DNA of 64,000 nt from Primorskyibacter flagellatus (GTDB lineage: Bacteria; Pseudomonadota; Alphaproteobacteria; Rhodobacterales; Rhodobacteraceae): NCBI RefSeq assembly GCF_014638275.1, contig NZ_BMFJ01000001.1:2344338-2408337 (forward strand), in the 5' to 3' direction. The notes beneath the pieces are model-generated. The model was not told the DNA's origin. It saw nothing but the letters and a program-made list of their open reading frames with translations, and made no database searches. Position 1 is the first letter of the stretch. Every line of letters starts with the position of its first letter. Below, in pieces: positions 46,285 to 54,448 of this stretch. The position numbers were made by a program, and so were the translations under genes.

Positions 46285-47415
46285 ATGGGCATTCTAGATT
46301 TCCTCAGCGGGCAGTTCATCGACGTCATCCACTGGACCGACGACACCCGCGACACGCTGGTCTGGCGGTTCGAGCGGGAGGGGCACGAGATCAAGTACGG
46401 CGCCAAGCTGACGGTCCGCGAAGGGCAGGCGGCGGTCTTCGTTCACGAAGGGCAGCTGGCGGATGTGTTCACGCCGGGGCTCTACATGCTCGAGACGAAC
46501 AACATGCCGATCATGACCTCGCTCCAGCACTGGGATCACGGGTTCAAGTCGCCGTTCAAGTCCGAGATCTACTTTGTCTCGACCAACCGGTTCACCGATC
46601 TCAAATGGGGGACCAAGAACCCGATCATGGCGCGGGACCCGGAGTTCGGGGCGGTGCGGCTGCGGGCCTTCGGGACTTATTCGATCCGCGTCACCGACCC
46701 GGGACGCTTCCTGACCGAGATCGTGGGCACCGACGGCGAATTCACGATGGACGAGATCAGCTTCCAGATCCGCAACATCATCGTGCAGGAGTTTTCCCGC
46801 GTGATCGCCGGATCGGGCATTCCGGTGCTCGACATGGCGGCCAATACCGGCGAATTCGGCAAGCTGGTCGCGAAGGAAATCAGCGGGACCATCGCGGAAT
46901 ACGGGCTGACCCTGCCCGAGCTGTATATCGAGAACATCTCCCTGCCCCCGGCGGTGGAGGAGGTACTGGACAAACGGACCTCCATGGGGATCGTCGGCGA
47001 TCTCAACAAGTTCACCCAGTATGCGGCGGCGGAGGCGATGACCAAGGCGGCTTCGAACCCCGGCGGGGACGGCGGCATGGGTGCGGGGCTTGGCATGGGC
47101 ATGGGCATGGCCATGGCGAACCAGATGGCGCAGAGCGGACCCTGGGGCGCGCGCCCGCAGGCGGCGCCCGCCCCGGCGGCTGCCCCTGCCCCGCCGCCAC
47201 CTCCGGTCGAACATGTCTGGCACATCGCGGAGAACGGACAGACCCACGGCCCCTACTCCAAGGCGCGGCTCGGGCGGATGGTGACGGAGGGCGGACTGAC
47301 GCGCGACAGCATGGTCTGGACCGCCGGACAGGACGGCTGGAAACGGGCGGAGGACGTGGCGGAACTGGCGCAGCTTTTCACCGTCATGCCGCCGCCCCCG
47401 CCGCCGCCCGCGTGA
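46285..47415 (+). CDS. SPFH-domain protein with C-terminal GYF_2 domain (YdjI-like)
   Basis: 376-aa protein. Residues 1-240 form an SPFH/stomatin-like domain of the YdjI/virion-core-protein subgroup (DTLVWRFEREGHEIKYGAKL, LRAFGTYSIRVTDPGRFL). A Gly/Met-rich and Pro/Ala-rich linker follows, then a GYF_2 domain (about 315-365; HVWHIAENGQTHGPYSKARL) and a poly-Pro end. Bacillus YdjI recruits PspA to damaged membrane; no PspA is nearby here. It probably assembles at the inner membrane. The stop overlaps the next gene's GTG. Confidence 0.87.
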   Translation: MGILDFLSGQFIDVIHWTDDTRDTLVWRFEREGHEIKYGAKLTVREGQAAVFVHEGQLADVFTPGLYMLETNNMPIMTSLQHWDHGFKSPFKSEIYFVSTNRFTDLKWGTKNPIMARDPEFGAVRLRAFGTYSIRVTDPGRFLTEIVGTDGEFTMDEISFQIRNIIVQEFSRVIAGSGIPVLDMAANTGEFGKLVAKEISGTIAEYGLTLPELYIENISLPPAVEEVLDKRTSMGIVGDLNKFTQYAAAEAMTKAASNPGGDGGMGAGLGMGMGMAMANQMAQSGPWGARPQAAPAPAAAPAPPPPPVEHVWHIAENGQTHGPYSKARLGRMVTEGGLTRDSMVWTAGQDGWKRAEDVAELAQLFTVMPPPPPPPA

Positions 47416-47795
47416 CGCCGGAGCCGGAGGTCGAGGCCTCACCTGACTGCGGCAACTCTCCCAAGAACGCGCGGGCGCAGGACATCGCGCTCGCGCTCAT
47501 GGGGGCGGGGTCGCTGGACGCCGGGCTTCTGGCCGAAGGCGCGGTATGGGAGCGGCCGGAAGGCGCCATTTCGGGGCGGGCGGCCATTCTGAAAGCGCTG
47601 AAATCCGTGGCGCCCCCCGCGCGCATCGAGGTGTCGCAGGTCGCCACCCATGGCAAGAGCGGGTCGGTGCTGGGGCGGTACCGGACCGGACCGGGAGAGG
47701 CGCGGCTGTTCTGCCACGTGCTGCGGTTCACCTCGGCCGCCTGCCGGGAGATCGCGCAGATCGTAAGTTTCGAACATGCGGAACGGCGTTGGTAA
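47412..47795 (+). CDS. Small SnoaL/NTF2-like protein
   Basis: 127-aa soluble protein with a predicted alpha+beta fold of the NTF2/SnoaL type (LMGAGSLDAGLLAEGAVWERPEG; VLGRYRTGPGEARLFCHVLRF). GTG 47412 overlaps the preceding stop (GTGA), which fits translational coupling; no separate ribosome-binding site is seen. Function unknown; such folds often act as ligand-binding or assembly domains. Its location between SPFH and zinc-ribbon genes suggests it belongs to that module. The start is the weakest point. Confidence 0.65.
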   Translation: MTPEPEVEASPDCGNSPKNARAQDIALALMGAGSLDAGLLAEGAVWERPEGAISGRAAILKALKSVAPPARIEVSQVATHGKSGSVLGRYRTGPGEARLFCHVLRFTSAACREIAQIVSFEHAERRW

Positions 47796-47819
47796 GGAAT
47801 AATGGTCCCGACCGAAGCC

Positions 47820-47935
47820 GTCATCCTCGGGCTTGACCCGAGGATCTCCCCGGCACGAGTTCTTCGGGTCGAGCCCGAGGATGACAGCGGCGCGGGGTGG
47901 CAGGAGATCCTCGTATCAAGTCCGGGGTTGACGTG
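47820..47935. repeat. Cluster of CCTCGG-CCGAGG palindromes
   Basis: One perfect core CCTCGGGCTTGACCCGAGG (within 47820-47850), one inverted copy ending GCCCGAGGATGAC (about 47860-47885) and one degenerate inverted copy (about 47903-47935). It separates the SnoaL-like gene from the zinc-ribbon gene inside an otherwise tight cluster. No gene is seen in the 229-bp gap. Confidence 0.8.
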
Positions 47936-48024
47936 TTCCGATATCCGGTGTGTTTCAATCGGAATTCCGGTTTCCCTGCTCCGCCCGGCGGTCTAGCCTG
48001 CGCCCGAAAACCAGCGGGTGCCCC

Positions 48025-49110
48025 ATGACCGAAGACCATAGATTTCCCTGCCCGCAGTGTGGTGCGGACTACCGCTATGCCCCGGCGGAGGGGATGCTGA
48101 TCTGCGATCACTGCGGGCATTCCGAACCGCTGGCCGACGCCGGGCCGTGGGGCAACGCGATCCCCGAACTCGACTTCCGCGCCGCCATCGAGGCCCGCCT
48201 GCCGGAGATGGAGATCGAGGAGACCCGGGTTTCCCAGTGCCCGAATTGCGGGGCGCAGGTGGAATTCGACGCCGACACCCATGCGAAGGAATGCCCCTTC
48301 TGCGCGACCCCGGTCGTCACCGGCACTGGTACGCATCGCCACATCAAGCCGCGCGGCGTGCTGCCCTTCGGTCTTAGCGAGCGCGAGGCGCAGAAGGCCA
48401 TGGCTGACTGGCTCGGTCAGCTGTGGTTCGCGCCGAACGGTCTGCAGGAATATGCGCGCAAGGGGCGAAAGCTGGACGGGATCTACGTGCCCTACTGGAC
48501 GTTCGACGCGGATACGAAGTCGCAGTATTCCGGGCAGCGCGGCACGATCTACTATGTCACCGAAACCGTGATGCGGGACGGCAAGCCGACACAGGTGCAG
48601 GTGCAGAAGATCCGGTGGACCCCGGTGTCGGGCCGGGTGCAGCGGTTCTTCGACGACATCCTCGTGCTGGCGTCCAGGTCGCTGCCGAAGAAGTACACCG
48701 ACGCGCTGGAACCCTGGGACCTGTCGGAACTGAAACCCTATGCGCCGGAATTCCTTGCCGGGTTCCGGGCGGAGGCCTACCAGGTCGAATTGGCCGACGG
48801 CTATACGGAGGCGCGCGGCATCATGGATCGCACCATCGACCGCGACGTGCGTTTCGACATAGGCGGGGACCGGCAGCAGGTGCACGACATCCGCACGCAG
48901 GTCAGCGACGTGACCTTCAAGCATATCCTTCTGCCGGTCTGGATGGCGGCGTACAAGTTCCGCGGCAAGACCTACCGCTTCGTGGTCAACGGACGCACGG
49001 GCCGGGTGCAGGGGGAACGGCCGTGGTCGGTGTGGAAGATCATGCTGGCGGTCATCGCCGGGCTGATCGTGGCCGGGGTGGTCGGCTATTTCATGGCGCA
49101 GAACCAGTGA
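48025..49110 (+). CDS. Double zinc-ribbon membrane protein (YdjG-like)
   Basis: 361-aa protein. Two CxxC...CxxC zinc ribbons occur at the N-terminus: CPQC/CDHC (about residues 11-34) and CPNC/CPFC (about 71-92). A beta-rich central domain (DGIYVPYWTFDADTKSQYSG) is followed by one C-terminal membrane helix (IMLAVIAGLIVAGVVGYF). Often mislabelled as a PriA-like helicase, it has no helicase motifs. Layout resembles Bacillus YdjG, which with YdjI anchors PspA to membrane. ATG 48025 is used. Confidence 0.8.
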   Translation: MTEDHRFPCPQCGADYRYAPAEGMLICDHCGHSEPLADAGPWGNAIPELDFRAAIEARLPEMEIEETRVSQCPNCGAQVEFDADTHAKECPFCATPVVTGTGTHRHIKPRGVLPFGLSEREAQKAMADWLGQLWFAPNGLQEYARKGRKLDGIYVPYWTFDADTKSQYSGQRGTIYYVTETVMRDGKPTQVQVQKIRWTPVSGRVQRFFDDILVLASRSLPKKYTDALEPWDLSELKPYAPEFLAGFRAEAYQVELADGYTEARGIMDRTIDRDVRFDIGGDRQQVHDIRTQVSDVTFKHILLPVWMAAYKFRGKTYRFVVNGRTGRVQGERPWSVWKIMLAVIAGLIVAGVVGYFMAQNQ

Positions 49111-49117
49111 GGACCGA

Positions 49118-49789
49118 ATGACAGACTACGACACGCTTGTGCGGCTGCTGACGGACCGCCACTCCTGCCGGGGATTTCTGGACCAGCCGGTATCGGAGGA
49201 CCTGATCGCGCGCGTCGTGGCCGCCGCGGGACGAGCGCCGTCCTGGTGCAATGCCCAGCCCTGGCACCTGATCGTGACCAAGCACGCGGAGACGGAGCGT
49301 CTGCGCGAGGCGCTGGTCGCGGCGGCCCTGTCGCAACCCGAGGCGCCCGACGTTCCGGGGCCGGAGGGTTACACGGGCGCGCATCAGCAGCGGCGGCGCA
49401 CCTGCGGCTGGCAGCTTTACGAGGCGGTCGGCGTCACGAAGGGCGACCGCGAGGGGTCGGCACGGCAGGCGCTTGAGAACTTCCGCCTGTTCGGGGCGCC
49501 GCACACGGCCATCCTGACCTCAGGTCGGGAACTGGGAACATACGGCGCGCTCGATTCCGGCGGGTTTCTCATGGCGTTCTGCCTCGCCGCGCAGGCGCTT
49601 GGCCTTGCGACGGTGCCGCAGGCGGCGGTGGCGTTCCAGTCTCCGGTGGTGCGGGAGGTGCTGGGTGTGCCGGAGGACCGGCTGATCCTCTGCGCGATCT
49701 CCTTCGGCTACGAGGACCCGGCGCACCCGGCCAACGGCTTCCGGACCGACCGCGCCGCGCTGGACGAGATCATGGAGATCCGCGGCTGA
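49118..49789 (+). CDS. Nitroreductase-family FMN enzyme
   Basis: 223-aa flavin enzyme. N-terminal [17 protein letters not shown] and [14 protein letters not shown] form the FMN phosphate-binding site; [17 protein letters not shown] and [14 protein letters not shown] are typical later motifs. It reduces nitro groups or quinones with NAD(P)H; the physiological substrate is unknown. It begins 8 nt after the zinc-ribbon gene and overlaps dtd by one base, so it may be transcribed with both. Confidence 0.88.
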   Translation: MTDYDTLVRLLTDRHSCRGFLDQPVSEDLIARVVAAAGRAPSWCNAQPWHLIVTKHAETERLREALVAAALSQPEAPDVPGPEGYTGAHQQRRRTCGWQLYEAVGVTKGDREGSARQALENFRLFGAPHTAILTSGRELGTYGALDSGGFLMAFCLAAQALGLATVPQAAVAFQSPVVREVLGVPEDRLILCAISFGYEDPAHPANGFRTDRAALDEIMEIRG

Positions 49790-50235
49790 TGCGGGTCCTG
49801 CTGCAACGGGTGAGCGAGGCCAGAGTCCGCGTCGACGGAGCGGTGGTCGGGCAATGCCGTGCGGGGCTCCTGATCCTCGTCTGTGCCATGCAGGGCGATA
49901 CGGAAGCCCAGGCAGAGGCGCTGGCCGCCAAGGTCGCGAAGTGCCGGATCTTCCAGGACGATCAGGGCAAGATGAACCGGTCGGTGCTGGACATCGGCGG
50001 GTCGATCCTTGTGGTGTCGCAGTTCACGCTGGCGGCGGACACGCGGTCGGGTAACCGCCCCGGGTTTTCCTCTGCCGCCGCGCCCGAGGACGGGCGGCGT
50101 CTCTATGAACATTTTGCCGGTGCGCTGAGCGGACTGGGACTGCCGGTGGAGACGGGGCGGTTTGGTGCGGACATGAAGGTGTCGCTGGTCAACGACGGTC
50201 CGGTGACAATCTGGATGGACACCGGCGCGGCCTGA
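49789..50235 (+). CDS. dtd: D-aminoacyl-tRNA deacylase
   Basis: 148-aa homodimeric enzyme that removes D-amino acids from mischarged tRNA. The conserved [15 protein letters not shown] and [11 protein letters not shown] motifs, and the Gly-cisPro-type active-site region, are all present; length matches E. coli Dtd (145 aa). Its ATG shares a base with the nitroreductase stop (TGATG). Confidence 0.95.
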   Translation: MRVLLQRVSEARVRVDGAVVGQCRAGLLILVCAMQGDTEAQAEALAAKVAKCRIFQDDQGKMNRSVLDIGGSILVVSQFTLAADTRSGNRPGFSSAAAPEDGRRLYEHFAGALSGLGLPVETGRFGADMKVSLVNDGPVTIWMDTGAA

Positions 50236-50387
50236 TCCCCGGTCGGGTCTGGTGAATTTCGGGCAGATACGACCTGAACCCGAGTGCTGGCTACGCGAAG
50301 GACCGGATTCGGCGTGTCGTGACCGGCGGTAATATGGTATGTATCGGGCCGGGTATTTTTCCCGATGACCATTTAAGGATTATTCAT

Positions 50388-50936
50388 ATGAAAGCTTTCC
50401 TGGCTCCACTCGCAGCCTGTGCTGCCCTTTCCCCTGCCGCCCCTGCCATCGCCGCCCCGGTGACCTTTTCCGGTAACGGCCACTCCTACGAACTGGTCCT
50501 GAGCCTTCCGGTTACGTGGGACTACGCCAAGACCGAAGCGGAGACCCGCGGCGGATATCTGGCCACCGTGACATCGCAGGAAGAATGGGATTTCATCGTC
50601 GCGCTCAACTCCGGCAACATGCGGGCGTGGCTCGGCGGGACCGACTCGACCGATTACGGCACGACGGAGGGCAACTGGATCTGGGCGACCGGACCGGAGA
50701 CCGGACAGGCCATCACATTCAACGCATGGGGCGCGGGGGAACCGAACAACAGCGGCGGCAACGAGCATTTCCTTGAAGGCTGGTGGAACCCGTACTGGAA
50801 CGACGTTCCGGGCGCCACCATGCTTGAGGCGTATATCGTCGAATACGCCCCTGCCGTTCCGCTGCCCGCCAGCGCGCCGCTGATCCTGGCGGGCCTGGGC
50901 GCGTTCGGCGTCTTCCACCGGCGCCGGCAGGGCTGA
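50388..50936 (+). CDS. Secreted C-type-lectin-like protein with VPLPA-CTERM tail
   Basis: 182-aa exported protein: signal peptide (residues 1-23, ending AIA), a C-type-lectin-like domain (WDYAKTEAETRGGYLATVTS; GEPNNSGGNEHFLEG, the calcium/sugar-binding part) and a C-terminal VPLPA-CTERM signal (VPLPASAPLILAGLGAFGVF then HRRRQG). Exosortases cleave such tails and attach the protein to the cell surface or matrix. ATG 50388 has AAGGA upstream; the longer frame from 50319 is rejected. A GGGTATTTTTCCC hairpin lies in the leader. Confidence 0.87.
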   Translation: MKAFLAPLAACAALSPAAPAIAAPVTFSGNGHSYELVLSLPVTWDYAKTEAETRGGYLATVTSQEEWDFIVALNSGNMRAWLGGTDSTDYGTTEGNWIWATGPETGQAITFNAWGAGEPNNSGGNEHFLEGWWNPYWNDVPGATMLEAYIVEYAPAVPLPASAPLILAGLGAFGVFHRRRQG

Positions 50937-51094
50937 GCCCGGAAACATCTGACACGAGACGCCTGATTTCCGGGGCCGGCTGCCGGCCCCGGACCCCACG
51001 GGGTGCGCCTATGCCCCGTGTCCCCGTTCGCGACAGCGTGAAACCGATGGCCCGCTGAGGCGTTTGTCCGGTGAACAAGCAAACGGAGAACACC

Positions 51095-51169
51095 ATGAAC
51101 AGCATCATCTACCTCGTCGGCCTCGTGGTCGTGGTCATTGCGCTGCTGAGCTTTGTCGGCCTTGCCTGA
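51095..51169 (+). CDS. 24-aa membrane microprotein, copy 1
   Basis: Short ORF: MNSIIYLVGLVV... with a single hydrophobic helix spanning almost the whole product and ending in SFVGLA. GGAGA lies 5 nt before the ATG. A paralogue follows 79 bp downstream, identical at 19 of 24 residues. The coding DNA differs at many third positions while the protein is kept, which argues that both are translated. Function unknown; such single-helix peptides often modulate a membrane protein. Confidence 0.75.
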   Translation: MNSIIYLVGLVVVVIALLSFVGLA

Positions 51170-51247
51170 GGCCCTGCGGCGGTAACCTGCAACCGAAACG
51201 CGGTCTCAGGCGTTCACCCCCATGAACACATAGAAGGGATAGTACAC

Positions 51248-51322
51248 GTGAACCGCATCATCTACATCGTCGGACTTGTCGTTATCGTCATCGCCATTCT
51301 GAGCTTTGTCGGTCTTGGCTGA
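51248..51322 (+). CDS. 24-aa membrane microprotein, copy 2
   Basis: Tandem paralogue of the microprotein at 51095: MNRIIYIVGLVV... ending in SFVGLG, with differences only at residues 3, 7, 13, 17 and 24 (S/R, L/I, V/I, L/I, A/G). GTG start with AAGGGA about 8-10 nt upstream. Both lie between the lectin gene and the convergent urt operon. I believe similar very short proteins are common in alphaproteobacteria, but I know of no assigned role. Confidence 0.72.
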   Translation: MNRIIYIVGLVVIVIAILSFVGLG

Positions 51323-51414
51323 CGCCTGGCGCGTTTGACACATCGCTCAGGCGGTAACGGGCATCTCTTGTGCGAGCCTTACTGCCAGTTGCGAAAGTCC
51401 GGATCGCCCGCATA

Positions 51415-51485
51415 CGTCATCCTCGGGTTTGACCCAGGGTCCCCGGTCGCAGGGAGATCCTCGGGTCAAACCCGAGGATGACGTA
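51415..51485. repeat. Paired palindrome unit before the urt operon end
   Basis: CGTCATCCTCGGGTTTGACC (from 51416) and its inverted partner GGTCAAACCCGAGGATGACG (ending about 51483) flank a 25-bp centre. This gives a compact unit of about 70 bp of the same family as those around the GIY-YIG gene. The left palindrome is partly degenerate (CCCAGGGT). The rest of 51323-51568 has no gene. Confidence 0.85.
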
Positions 51486-51568
51486 GTTCTTTGTGGTCAG
51501 CGAAACGGCACAATGAAATTACTCCAAGGCGCAGCCAATTCCCGCCACGGCCCAATGCATCCGACGAA

Positions 51569-52264
51569 TTACACTGACACTTCGGCCATGAGCTGATCCT
51601 TCGTCAGATCAGCCTTGGTCCCCGAGGCGGTCACCGCCCCGCGCCGCATCACGTAGAACTTGTCCGCCAGCCCGTAGGCGAATTCGAAGTACTGTTCCAC
51701 CAGGATGATCGCCATGTCGCCCCGGTCGCGCAGGTATTCGATGACCCGGCCAATCTGCTGGATGATGTTGGGCTGGATGCCCTCCGTCGGTTCGTCCAGC
51801 AGCAGAAGCTTGGGCTTGGTCAGCATCGCCCGCGCGATGGCCAATTGCTGCTGCTGGCCGCCGGAGAGGTCTCCGCCACGGCGGTGCAGGAATTCCTTCA
51901 GGATCGGGAACAGCTCATAGATCTCGTCCGGGATGTGATGCTCGGACTTCGGCAGGCAGGCGTAGGCGGTCTCCATGTTCTCGAGTACTGTCAGCAGCGG
52001 GAAGATCATCCGCCCCTGCGGCACGTAACCGATGCCTTTATGGGCCAGCTGGTGCGCGGGCATGCGGCCCAGATCCTCACCATCCAGCGCCATGTCGCCG
52101 CCCGAACGGGGATGTGTGCCCGAGATCGCCTTGAGAAGGGAGGTCTTGCCGACCCCGTTGGTCCCCATGATGCAGGTGACCTTGCCCTTGTCGGCGGACA
52201 GGTCGATGCCATGCAGGATCTGGCTTTGTCCGTAGTGGAGGGTCAACCCTTTGACATCAAGCAT
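51569..52264 (-). CDS. urtE: Urea ABC importer ATPase UrtE
   Basis: 231-aa ATPase of the branched-chain-type urea importer (LivF-like). Walker A GTNGVGKTS, signature LSGGQQQQLAIARAM and Walker B LLLLDEPTEGIQP are intact. It ends the five-gene urtABCDE unit and starts 3 nt after urtD. Urea imported would be split by urease encoded elsewhere; guanidine breakdown also makes urea, but the two loci are 50 kb apart here. Confidence 0.93.
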   Translation of the reverse strand: MLDVKGLTLHYGQSQILHGIDLSADKGKVTCIMGTNGVGKTSLLKAISGTHPRSGGDMALDGEDLGRMPAHQLAHKGIGYVPQGRMIFPLLTVLENMETAYACLPKSEHHIPDEIYELFPILKEFLHRRGGDLSGGQQQQLAIARAMLTKPKLLLLDEPTEGIQPNIIQQIGRVIEYLRDRGDMAIILVEQYFEFAYGLADKFYVMRRGAVTASGTKADLTKDQLMAEVSV

Positions 52265-52267
52265 GTT

Positions 52268-53008
52268 TCACCGCCCCAGATAGACTTCGATGACCTGCGG
52301 ATTGGCCGTGACGTGGTCCAGCGAGCCCTCGGCCAGGACTGACCCTTCGTGCAGGACCGTTACCTTGCACTCCAGCCGTCGCACGAATTCCATGTCATGC
52401 TCAACAACGACGACGGCGCGGGTCTTGGCGGCCTCTTTCAGCAGGTCGGTCGTGTGTTCGCGTTCGGCCAGCGTCATGCCGGCGGCGGGTTCGTCGACCA
52501 GCAGAAGACGCGGTTCCTGTGCCAGCAGCATGCCGATTTCCAGCCACTGCTTCTGCCCGTGCGACAGCTCTCCGGACTTTCGGTCCAGCTCATCCGACAG
52601 CCCGATTTCCGAGGCGAGCTGTTCGACGCGGCCACGGTCCTTGAACGTGGGCTTGTAGAACAGGCAGGCGAAGGAGCCGCGCGGGTTCTTCACCGCCATC
52701 AGGAGATTGGCGAAGACGGTCTGATCCTCGAACACCGTGGGGCGCTGGAACTTGCGGCCGATCCCGGCCTGGGCGATCTTCGCCTCGTTCATCTTCAGCA
52801 GGTTGACGGATTTCTCGCCCCAGATGACGCGCCCTTCGTCAGGCTTCGTCTTGCCGGTCACGATGTCCATGAAGGTGGTCTTTCCCGCGCCGTTCGGGCC
52901 GATGATCGCGCGCATCTCCGCCTCGCCGATCTGGAAGGACAGATTGCGGATGGCGCGGTAGCCGTCGAAGGTGACGGAGACGCCGGAAACCTCGAGCAGC
53001 GTGGCCAT
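52268..53008 (-). CDS. urtD: Urea ABC importer ATPase UrtD
   Basis: 246-aa LivG-like ATPase. Walker A GPNGAGKTT, the UrtD-type signature LSHGQKQWLEIGMLLAQ (in place of LSGGQ) and Walker B LLLVDEPAAGM. The longer open frame continues into urtC out of phase and is rejected; ATG 53008 overlaps the urtC stop. Confidence 0.93.
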   Translation of the reverse strand: MATLLEVSGVSVTFDGYRAIRNLSFQIGEAEMRAIIGPNGAGKTTFMDIVTGKTKPDEGRVIWGEKSVNLLKMNEAKIAQAGIGRKFQRPTVFEDQTVFANLLMAVKNPRGSFACLFYKPTFKDRGRVEQLASEIGLSDELDRKSGELSHGQKQWLEIGMLLAQEPRLLLVDEPAAGMTLAEREHTTDLLKEAAKTRAVVVVEHDMEFVRRLECKVTVLHEGSVLAEGSLDHVTANPQVIEVYLGR

Positions 53009-54234
53009 CAGCGTCCCTCCTCTTCCATCAGCGACCCCTTGTCCGGGCCGTAGTCGGCGCCGTGGCGGTCCGGGGCGAACCGGCCCGAGACGAGGTCGAA
53101 CAGACCGCCGATCCCCTTGGGCGCGAAGAGCGTGACCAGAACGAAGGACAGACCAAGCAGGACGAGCCACCAGTCCACCCAGTCGATCCGGTAGAAGCCG
53201 AGATTGATGGAGGGCACCTGCCCGCCGGTGAACCAGGTCGAAACAAGGGAAACCACGGCCGCCCCGATGACCGCCCCGTAGAGCCTGCCCCGCCCGCCGA
53301 TGGCGACCCAGACGGCGAGGTAGATCGAGGCGATCGGCGCAACCTCACCGGGGTTGATGATGCCCGCCTGCGGGTAGTAGAGCGCCCCGGCAATGGCGGC
53401 GATGATCGCGGTGAAGGTGAAGATGAAGAGCTTGTAGCCCTCGACGGAGTAGCCGAGGAAGCGTACCCGCGCCTCGTCGTCGCGAATGCCGCGGATGACC
53501 GAGCCGAACTTGCCCGAGACGACCCAGGCGCAGAGCACGTATCCGACCCCGAGCGCGAGGGCGGAGGCCCAGAGGAACCAGATCGAAACCACCGCCTGCG
53601 ACGCTGAGACTCCGGGCAGGTTCTGCAGGCCCGACAGGCCGTTGTTGCCGCGCAATCCGCTTTCGTTCTGGAACAGGTAGAGCGACAGGGCCAGTGTCAT
53701 CGCCTGGGTCAGGATCGACAGGTAGACGCCGGTCACGCGGGACCGGAAGGCCAGCCAGCCGAAGACCAGGGCCAGCAGCCCGGGCACCAGCACCACCAGC
53801 AGAAGCTGCGCCGGGAGAGAGGAGGCGAAGTACCAGATCGGCGGGAATTCCGACGATCCGACGACGCCGAAGATCTGGGTGCCGATGGCGTTGACGACCT
53901 CCTGATCGGTCGGCGGGATGGCGGCGTTGGCCATCGAGGAGGCGACGATGATCTCGGTGCGGGCATACATCAGCCACATCCCGATCATGTAGCCGCCCAG
54001 CCCGAAGAAGGCGAAATGCCCGAGGGAGAGAATACCGCAGTAGCCCCAGACCAGGTCCATCGCCAGCGCGACGAGGCAGAGGCAGAGCGTCTTTCCGAGC
54101 GTCTTCACAAAGGAGGTGGAGATCATGTCGGCGCCGAAGGCTTCCGACATCAGCGTCACCGCGAGGGTGAATGCGGCGAGGCAGGCGAGAAAGATCAGGA
54201 TCGACGGGTTGCGCAGGATGAAGGGGCGGCTCAT
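53008..54234 (-). CDS. urtC: Urea ABC importer permease UrtC
   Basis: 408-aa inner-membrane permease (LivM-like) with eight to ten helices; hallmark GYCGILSLGHFAFFGLGGYM and GRGRLYGAVIGAAVV are present. Partner of UrtB. A 214-bp gap with two palindromes separates it from urtB, although such operons are usually tight. Its end overlaps the urtD start. Confidence 0.93.
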   Translation of the reverse strand: MSRPFILRNPSILIFLACLAAFTLAVTLMSEAFGADMISTSFVKTLGKTLCLCLVALAMDLVWGYCGILSLGHFAFFGLGGYMIGMWLMYARTEIIVASSMANAAIPPTDQEVVNAIGTQIFGVVGSSEFPPIWYFASSLPAQLLLVVLVPGLLALVFGWLAFRSRVTGVYLSILTQAMTLALSLYLFQNESGLRGNNGLSGLQNLPGVSASQAVVSIWFLWASALALGVGYVLCAWVVSGKFGSVIRGIRDDEARVRFLGYSVEGYKLFIFTFTAIIAAIAGALYYPQAGIINPGEVAPIASIYLAVWVAIGGRGRLYGAVIGAAVVSLVSTWFTGGQVPSINLGFYRIDWVDWWLVLLGLSFVLVTLFAPKGIGGLFDLVSGRFAPDRHGADYGPDKGSLMEEEGR

Positions 54235-54267
54235 GCGGGGACCTCCGCTGTCCGGCGGTGCGGATAG

Positions 54268-54418
54268 GCCCCCTCACCCCGGCCCTCTCCCCCGCGGGGA
54301 GAGGGAGGCGCGGGATGGCGGGCGACACGCCAGTCAGCCCTAACGGCCGTGAGGTTGGCGGGCGTCGGGCCGGGTCGCTTCCCTCCCCCCGGCAGGGGGA
54401 GGGAAAGGAAGGGGGTTA
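54268..54418. repeat. Two GC-rich palindromes between urtB and urtC
   Basis: CCCTCACCCCGGCCCTCTCC with its complementary arm (about 54270-54308), matching the copy at 3577, and CTTCCCTCCCCCCGGCAGGG with its arm (about 54378-54418), matching 856-893. The 214-bp gap has no gene. The repeats split an operon normally found without spacers. Confidence 0.75.
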
Positions 54419-54448
54419 ACGGGCTGAGGACGGGCACACGATACATGG

